The notes beneath the pieces were generated by a model. That model ran no database searches, was not told the DNA's origin, and saw only the letters and a list, made by a program, of their open reading frames with translations. Below are positions 59,034 through 64,000 of a stretch of 64,000 nt of DNA, piece after piece. Within the stretch, counting starts at the first letter, position 1; every line of letters begins with the position of its first letter. The translations under genes and the position numbers were made by a program. Source of the DNA: Micropterus salmoides (Eukaryota > Chordata > Actinopteri > Centrarchiformes > Centrarchidae); NCBI RefSeq assembly GCF_014851395.1, contig NW_024040040.1, positions 17,771,000 through 17,834,999 on the forward strand. Reading direction: 5' to 3'.

Positions 59034-59655
59034 ACCTGCCTAGAATTGGAGCGTTATCTGCAGACAGAGCCCAAGCGTCTGTCAGAGCTCTTTGACCAAG
59101 ACCTGGACGGTCTCCTAACTCCGGCCTACATGAAGGAGGATGGCGAGGAGGAGCTGACAGACGCCATTCTCCCCAGCCTGCCCAGCCTGCCTGAGCCCCC
59201 AAGCCCACCTCCCGTGATCATCTGCCCAGCACGGAAGAACTTTCCCTCCACCGTTGCAATGAAAAGAGACCTCAAAACCAAGGGGCTTGAAAATGTTGAA
59301 GGGATGGAAGGGGTCCACCAAGCACAGCTGAGTGCCGTCACCTCCCTGACGCCCCCATCGTCGCCAGAACTGGGCCGGCACCTTGTCAAACCCAACCAGA
59401 CACTGACAGCCTCTGCTGATGGGACGCTTACCCTGAAGCTGATGGCCAGGAAGGTAGGGCTCAGCGCGGCCCGGCTGGTGGCAGCGCACGCATTCCCCGT
59501 CCGGATGAAGGACGAAGAGGAGGGGGCTGCATGTGTGATCAGTGTGGGGGAGCAACCAGAGAACAAGAAAAGGATCCACCGTTGTCAATTCAACGGCTGC
59601 AGGAAGGTGTACACCAAGAGCTCCCACCTTAAGGCCCATCAGAGGACACATACAG
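59034..59655 (+). CDS. klf7: Krüppel-like factor 7, coding exon 2
   Basis: Encodes residues 35-241 plus one base of codon 242. It starts TCLELERYLQTEP, completing the conserved KLF6/7 N-terminal segment. Then come an acidic run (about 68-77), a proline-rich stretch LPSLPSLPEPPSPPP (about 81-95), and the KLF7 hallmark VHQAQLSAVTSLTPPSSPEL (about 128-147), followed by GRHLVK. A basic ENKKR precedes zinc finger 1. The finger has Cys218, Cys223, His236 and His240 in C-X4-C-X12-H-X3-H spacing, with the helix KSSHLKAHQRTH. The exon stops after THT plus one base at ACAG|GTGAGA (phase 1), as expected for a linker continuing GEKP. Fingers 2-3 are not in the window. The middle third differs much from mammalian KLF7, as is usual for this disordered region. 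Confidence 0.95.
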
Positions 59656-61977
59656 GTGAGAATTAGTCATAAGCCTAAAGAAGTTTGTAGATAGATTCTT
59701 TTTTGGATGTTGTTCTAGAAGTTATTGCACCATTACTGTAGGAAGAAGCAGTAATAGTAGCACTACGTAAGAGATGGGATATTGTTCACCTTATTGGGGT
59801 TTGCAACCACCAAGTTTCCATGTTCAGCACAATGAAATGCACAAGCTTCTCTGCAGGTCCCCTTCAATGTACACAAGTCATTTAGCTTAACTATTGGTTT
59901 CATATTATTGTTTGGAATTGCCCACATAGCTCACATTTATATACATTCGTTTGTGTTAACGTATATGCTTGTAAATGGATACAAGGTTGCATAATCTCTA
60001 TATACTTTCTGAATATGAGCATATTAGTTGAGGCACTTAGGCACTCAGATATATTTTCCGTATGTGACCCCTCCGAGACTTTCAGCAAGGCACCTCTGAG
60101 GACACCTCCCTTACCAGAGGTAGCCATTTCATACACCTGCTGGTAATAAAATTGATTGACACTCATTGTTGGTGACAGGTATAAAAGACTTAGTCCTGAA
60201 GCTTAATGACTCTTGCACACTGAAGAAGACATAGCCAGAATATCTGTTCTGATCATAGAAACTGAGAGAGCTTTCTATCAATTTGTGCTTCAGTTAGATG
60301 TGCTCAAGCTCTCTTTCTGGCTTTGGATGAGCACTTTGTTTTTTTCTTATACCAGTTTTCTTCTACGATGGGTGTTTCCTTGAAGTCTCAGCCACTCAAA
60401 GACATGTATACTATATGGGACAGTTTGTTTCTCGATAATGCTTTTGGTCTGTGTTAGCATTTTTCTAGACATGTAAAATGTGGGCTGTTTTCAATGTGGA
60501 CTGGTATCTATAGTCTATGTGAGCACTACATCCATTTAGTCAACCATCCCTCCAGCCAGTCAGATTTCTCAATTCCTCCATTACCTGACTTGAGATAACT
60601 GAGGAAAAAACACCTGCTTCACATTCTTGGAACACATACAAAATGCAATGCAGAGATAAGAAATGTTCAACCCCGGAACAGGTTTAAAGCCTAGTCCCCT
60701 TGGTACCACATGGAAATATCACCATGTAAGGTAAAATTGTGATGATTTGATAAAACCCACTTCTCTTATCCCACTCTTTCTACCTAAATACTTCTCTGTG
60801 CCGAACCAGGACAGGTCCTCCTTGTCAAGGTTCTTCTCAAGAAGGAAGGGGGGAGGTTTCAGGAGCTATAACTCTCCCGCTCTTCCATCTCAATCCTAAA
60901 CCACTCAGACCCCTGTCGGGGAGCTGTCCTCTGTCTGAGTAACTGCACAGTGATGGATGGATTGACCTGGATAGGCCGCTATTTCCCCGTTTATTTCAGG
61001 CCCTCCTGTCCTCTATGCGTTCTATAAGTCTAGGTCAGTGGTTCTCAATTTTGATTTTGCTAGGGTGCTAAAATGATCATTTCAAGACTAGGAAAATGGT
61101 TTCAAGTATAATGGTGTATAATGTTAGGAGGCAGCTCATGAGGGATACCACCTCATTCCACTAATTAAGGGAAAGGGAAATTTTTTTGTTTGTTTTGGCA
61201 ACAATGTGCTTTGAATTCTGGTGGAAATAAGTGGGCTGCAATGGCTGAAAATGTAGGTCTCTACCCCCCCCCCCTCCTCTAAGAGAGACCTTCAGGGGTA
61301 TAATGAGATGAATATGGCATCTGAAAGGTAGCCATTTCTCATGCTTGGAAGGCTTAGAACAACAAATTAAATGCATGGTGGACTGCAGTCTGGACTCTAA
61401 GCCTACTAATATATAGCTGTTTTAACCTGAGGAGGTAGAGCAAAGAGTGTCCATCATGCTAAATAAAGTTACAGGGACGCAAATGAGATTTTCTGCTACC
61501 CACCATCTAAATCCCCAAACTTAATGGTTTAGAATCACTAAAGCTGTCCAATTCAGAAGCTACACATGACTTGTTCACTAACTCTGGCTCACTTGTATTT
61601 TCGGGGGTGTGAATATAAATAAAATCAACTTGTCAACTACTGTATGTTGAGAATGAAAAAGATGCTGTATGTGTGATCACACCCTCAGTGGTGCACACTG
61701 CAGGTTTAGGCATCAGCCTGACTGGAACAAAGGGCGCAGACATGCCATCATTGATTTCCCCAATGTGGCATGCTTAAACTCCATGCCAACTGGGCAAGCT
61801 CAGGGAGACAAGTACCACTGATGCTGTTCAGTCACAACATCCATGCAAGCAAAGGTGTGGACTAGAAAGCTAAAACAAAATAATCAGATAGTCGGACATG
61901 TATTGTCTCAATTATCCCATATTCGGATTTGTGTTGAGGCTGAAATGACCAAAAGAACAGAACATTGCACTTCAATT
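59656..61977 (+). other. klf7: klf7 intron 2, unique part
   Basis: Starts with a consensus GTGAGA donor. There is no acceptor plus exon coding for the next finger (expected to continue GEKPY.C) up to the window end, so the intron is longer than 4.3 kb. A single hAT-like end motif (CAGTGGTTCTCAA near 61036) and a C-run at 61265 were noted; nothing else stands out. Confidence 0.8.
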
Positions 61978-62597
61978 TCATTTCAATTCAATTTTATTTA
62001 TATAGTGCCAAATCACAACAACAGTTATCTCACAGCGCTTTTCATAAAAGAGCAGGTCTAGACCATACTCTGTGGTGTTATTTACAGAAGCCTAACAATT
62101 CCCACCAAGAGCAAGCACTAGGTGACAGAGGCAAGGAAAAACTTCCTTTTAAGAGGCAGAAACCTCGAGCAGAACCATGGCTCAGGGTGGGCGGCCATCT
62201 GCCTCGACCTGTTGGGGGTGAAAGAGAGAGAGAGAGAGGAACAGAGAGGAAGAGGGCAGGAGAGGAACAGAGAGAAAAAGAGAGGGATGGAAGGAGAGAG
62301 AGGGGAGGGAGGCAGCCTACATAATATACACACAGAGGTACAGACAGCAAAGGTGATGTTGCTATAGACTAAATGACTAAATGAAAAATGGTATAGATAT
62401 GTATAGTAGGAGGAGAGAGGAGAGGGGCGAGAAAGCACAAGACTACCGGAAAGGGGAGAAGTTGTGTTAGTAACATGCAGTAATGGGATGAGGTTGCATA
62501 CAGAGAGAGGAGCTCAGTGCATCATAGGAAATCCCCCGGCAGTCTAGGCCTATAGCAGCATAACTAAGGGATGGTTCAGGACTCACCTGAGCCAGCC
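61978..62597 (-). mobile_element. L2-type LINE 3' untranslated region and tail
   Basis: On the minus strand this follows directly after the reverse transcriptase frame and ends in 'tatataaataaaattgaatt' followed by TTGAA-type short repeats, the usual 3' end of this abundant fish LINE. It includes a GA-rich stretch at 62223-62310 and the 'ggcagatggccgccca' block also found at 850-1020 and 6040-6219. Confidence 0.75.
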
Positions 62598-64000
62598 CTA
62601 ACTATAAGCTTTATCAAAGAAGAAAGTCTTAAGCCTACTCTTAAATGTGAAGATGGTGTCTGCCTCCTGAACCCAAACTGGAACCTGGTTCCACAGGAGA
62701 GGAGCTTGATAGCTGAACGCTCTGGCTCCCATTCTACTTTTGGAGACTCTAGGAACCACAAGTAATATTGCATTCTGGGAGCGCAGTGCTCTGGTGGGGT
62801 AGTACGGTACTATGAGGTCTTTAAGATAAGATGGTGCCTGACCATTAAGAGCTTTGTAGGTGAGAAGAATGATTTTAAATTCTATTCTGGATTTTACTGG
62901 AAGCCAATGCAGAGAAGCTAAGACAGGAGAAATGTGATCTCTTTTCCTGGTTCCTGTCAGAACACGTGCTGCAGCATTCTGGATCAGCTGAAGAGTCTTA
63001 ATGAACTTTTTTGGGCAGCCTGATAATAAAGAATTGCAGTAATCCAGCCTAGAAGTAACAAATGCATAGCCTAGTTTTTCTGCATCATTTTTAGACAGAA
63101 TATTCCTGATTTTCGCAATATTACGTAGGTGAAAAAAGGCAGTCCTTGAAATTTGCTTAATGTGAGACTTAAACGAGATGTCCTGATCAAAGATAACTCC
63201 AAGATTCCTCACAGTGGTGCTGGAGGCCAGGGCGATGCCATCAAGGGAAACTATATCTTTAGATAATGCGTCATGGAGGTGCTTAGGCCCCAGAACAATA
63301 ACTTCAGTTTTATCTGAGTTTAACATTAGAAAATTACAGGTCATCCAGGTTTTAACATCCTGAAGGCACATTTGAAGTTTAGCTAACTGATGAGTTTCAT
63401 CTGGCTTGATCGATAGATATAACTGAGTATCATCTGCATAACAATGAAAGTTTATGGAATATTTCCTGATAATATTGCCTAAGGGAAGCATATATAAAGT
63501 GAAGAGGATTGGTCCGAGGACAGATCCCTGAGGAACTCCATGACTAACTTTGGAATGCATGGAGGACTCATCGTTAACATGTACAAGCTGAAATCGATCT
63601 GATAAATAGGACTTAAACCAGCTTAGAGCGGTTCCTTTAATGCCAATGAAATGTTCCAGCCTCTGTAATAGGATCTGATGGTCAATGGTATCAAATGCAG
63701 CACTAAGATCTAATCAAACCAGTACAGAGACAAGTCCTTTGTCTGATGCAATAAGGAGGTCGTTAGTAATTTTCACCAGTACTGTACCTGTGCTATGATG
63801 AACTCTAAATCCTGACTGAAAATCCTCAAATAAACTATTGCTCTGTAGAAAGTCACACAGCTGTTTAGCAACTGCTTTCTCCATGATCTAAGAGAGAAAT
63901 GGAAGGTTAGATATAGGTCTATAGTTGGCTAAAACATCCGGATCAAGTTAGGGCTTTTTCAGAAGAGGTTTAATTACAGCTACTTTAAAGTACTGTGGTA
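62598..64000 (-). pseudogene. L2-type LINE reverse transcriptase, truncated
   Basis: The minus strand encodes a non-LTR reverse transcriptase. From the window edge inward: NYRPISNLPF, DFQSGFR, DLSAAFDTIDH, HGVPQGSVLGPILFTLYM, the catalytic FHCYADDTQLYL, NLGVIFDQD, VTSRLDYCNSLLSGCPKKF, SPVLASLHWLPV, and a complete C terminus ending FDKAYS. The last 320 codons (63560 to 62598) are open. Upstream there are in-frame stops at 63714-63716 (just before LDLSAAFD) and two more towards the edge, so the copy is dead. The 5' part (endonuclease and early RT) lies outside the window. It is younger than the LINE relic at 12650 and sits antisense in klf7 intron 2. Confidence 0.85.

Noticed and set aside
59115..59651. 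178-codon minus-strand frame opposite klf7 exon 2
   Set aside because: A shadow of the GC-rich coding exon on the other strand.
61036..61100. hAT-like end motif CAGTGGTTCTCAA
   Set aside because: Only one terminus found; no inverted partner or 8-bp target duplication seen nearby.
59656..64000. Search for the next klf7 exon (zinc fingers 1-2 linker, GEKPY)
   Set aside because: No matching frame on the plus strand before the window end; the remaining exons must lie further right.
1..64000. CRISPR arrays, operons, phage or plasmid features
   Set aside because: No regularly spaced short repeats with unique spacers and no bacterial gene organisation; the sequence is vertebrate.

Overview
The window is genomic DNA from a ray-finned (teleost) fish. 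It holds one recognisable host gene, Krüppel-like factor 7 (klf7), on the + strand, plus many transposable elements typical of spiny-rayed fish: EnSpm/CACTA-like, Tc1, PIF/Harbinger, L2-type LINEs, tRNA-derived SINEs and several MITE-like repeats. CA/GT and GA/CT microsatellites, long introns and the repeat repertoire all fit a teleost. Nothing bacterial or viral was seen.

Left part (1-17.3 kb) is a mosaic of mobile elements. A unit of about 4.65 kb carrying a decayed minus-strand tnp2/EnSpm-like transposase occurs twice in direct tandem (371-5000 and 5570-10297), separated by an assembly gap of exactly 500 Ns and the end of a Tc1-like element. The two units are nearly identical, and most differences are shortened homopolymers in the second. 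This suggests two alleles or a collapsed assembly junction more than an old duplication. Then come nested inverted repeats (10.3-11.7 kb), a minus-strand L2/CR1-type reverse transcriptase relic (12.65-14.14 kb), a TIR element with one short exon (14.4-15.05 kb), a tandem repeat of about 185 bp interrupted by a SINE (15.16-15.84 kb) and a complete PIF/Harbinger-type element with a TAA target duplication (16505-17325).

Middle part (17.3-38.7 kb) has no gene I can support. It holds microsatellites, a tRNA-like relic, copies of a palindromic MITE family, a second SINE and otherwise unique non-coding DNA upstream of klf7.

Right part is klf7. A promoter-like GC-rich block (about 38.7-38.95 kb) has two perfect CArG boxes, a CRE-like site, CCAAT and GC boxes. 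The leader holds a chain of five upstream ORFs, followed by exon 1 (39171-39272, 34 codons), a 19.8-kb first intron and exon 2 (59034-59655), which ends inside the first C2H2 zinc finger. The exons for the rest of finger 1's linker and fingers 2-3 lie beyond the right edge. Intron 2 contains a decayed minus-strand L2-type LINE (61978-64000), cut by the window end.

I did not find a clear new biological system. The best leads are the uORF chain and SRF/CREB-type promoter of klf7, the filled/empty Tc1 site joined to the tandem copies, and the palindromic mosaic at 10.3-11.7 kb.
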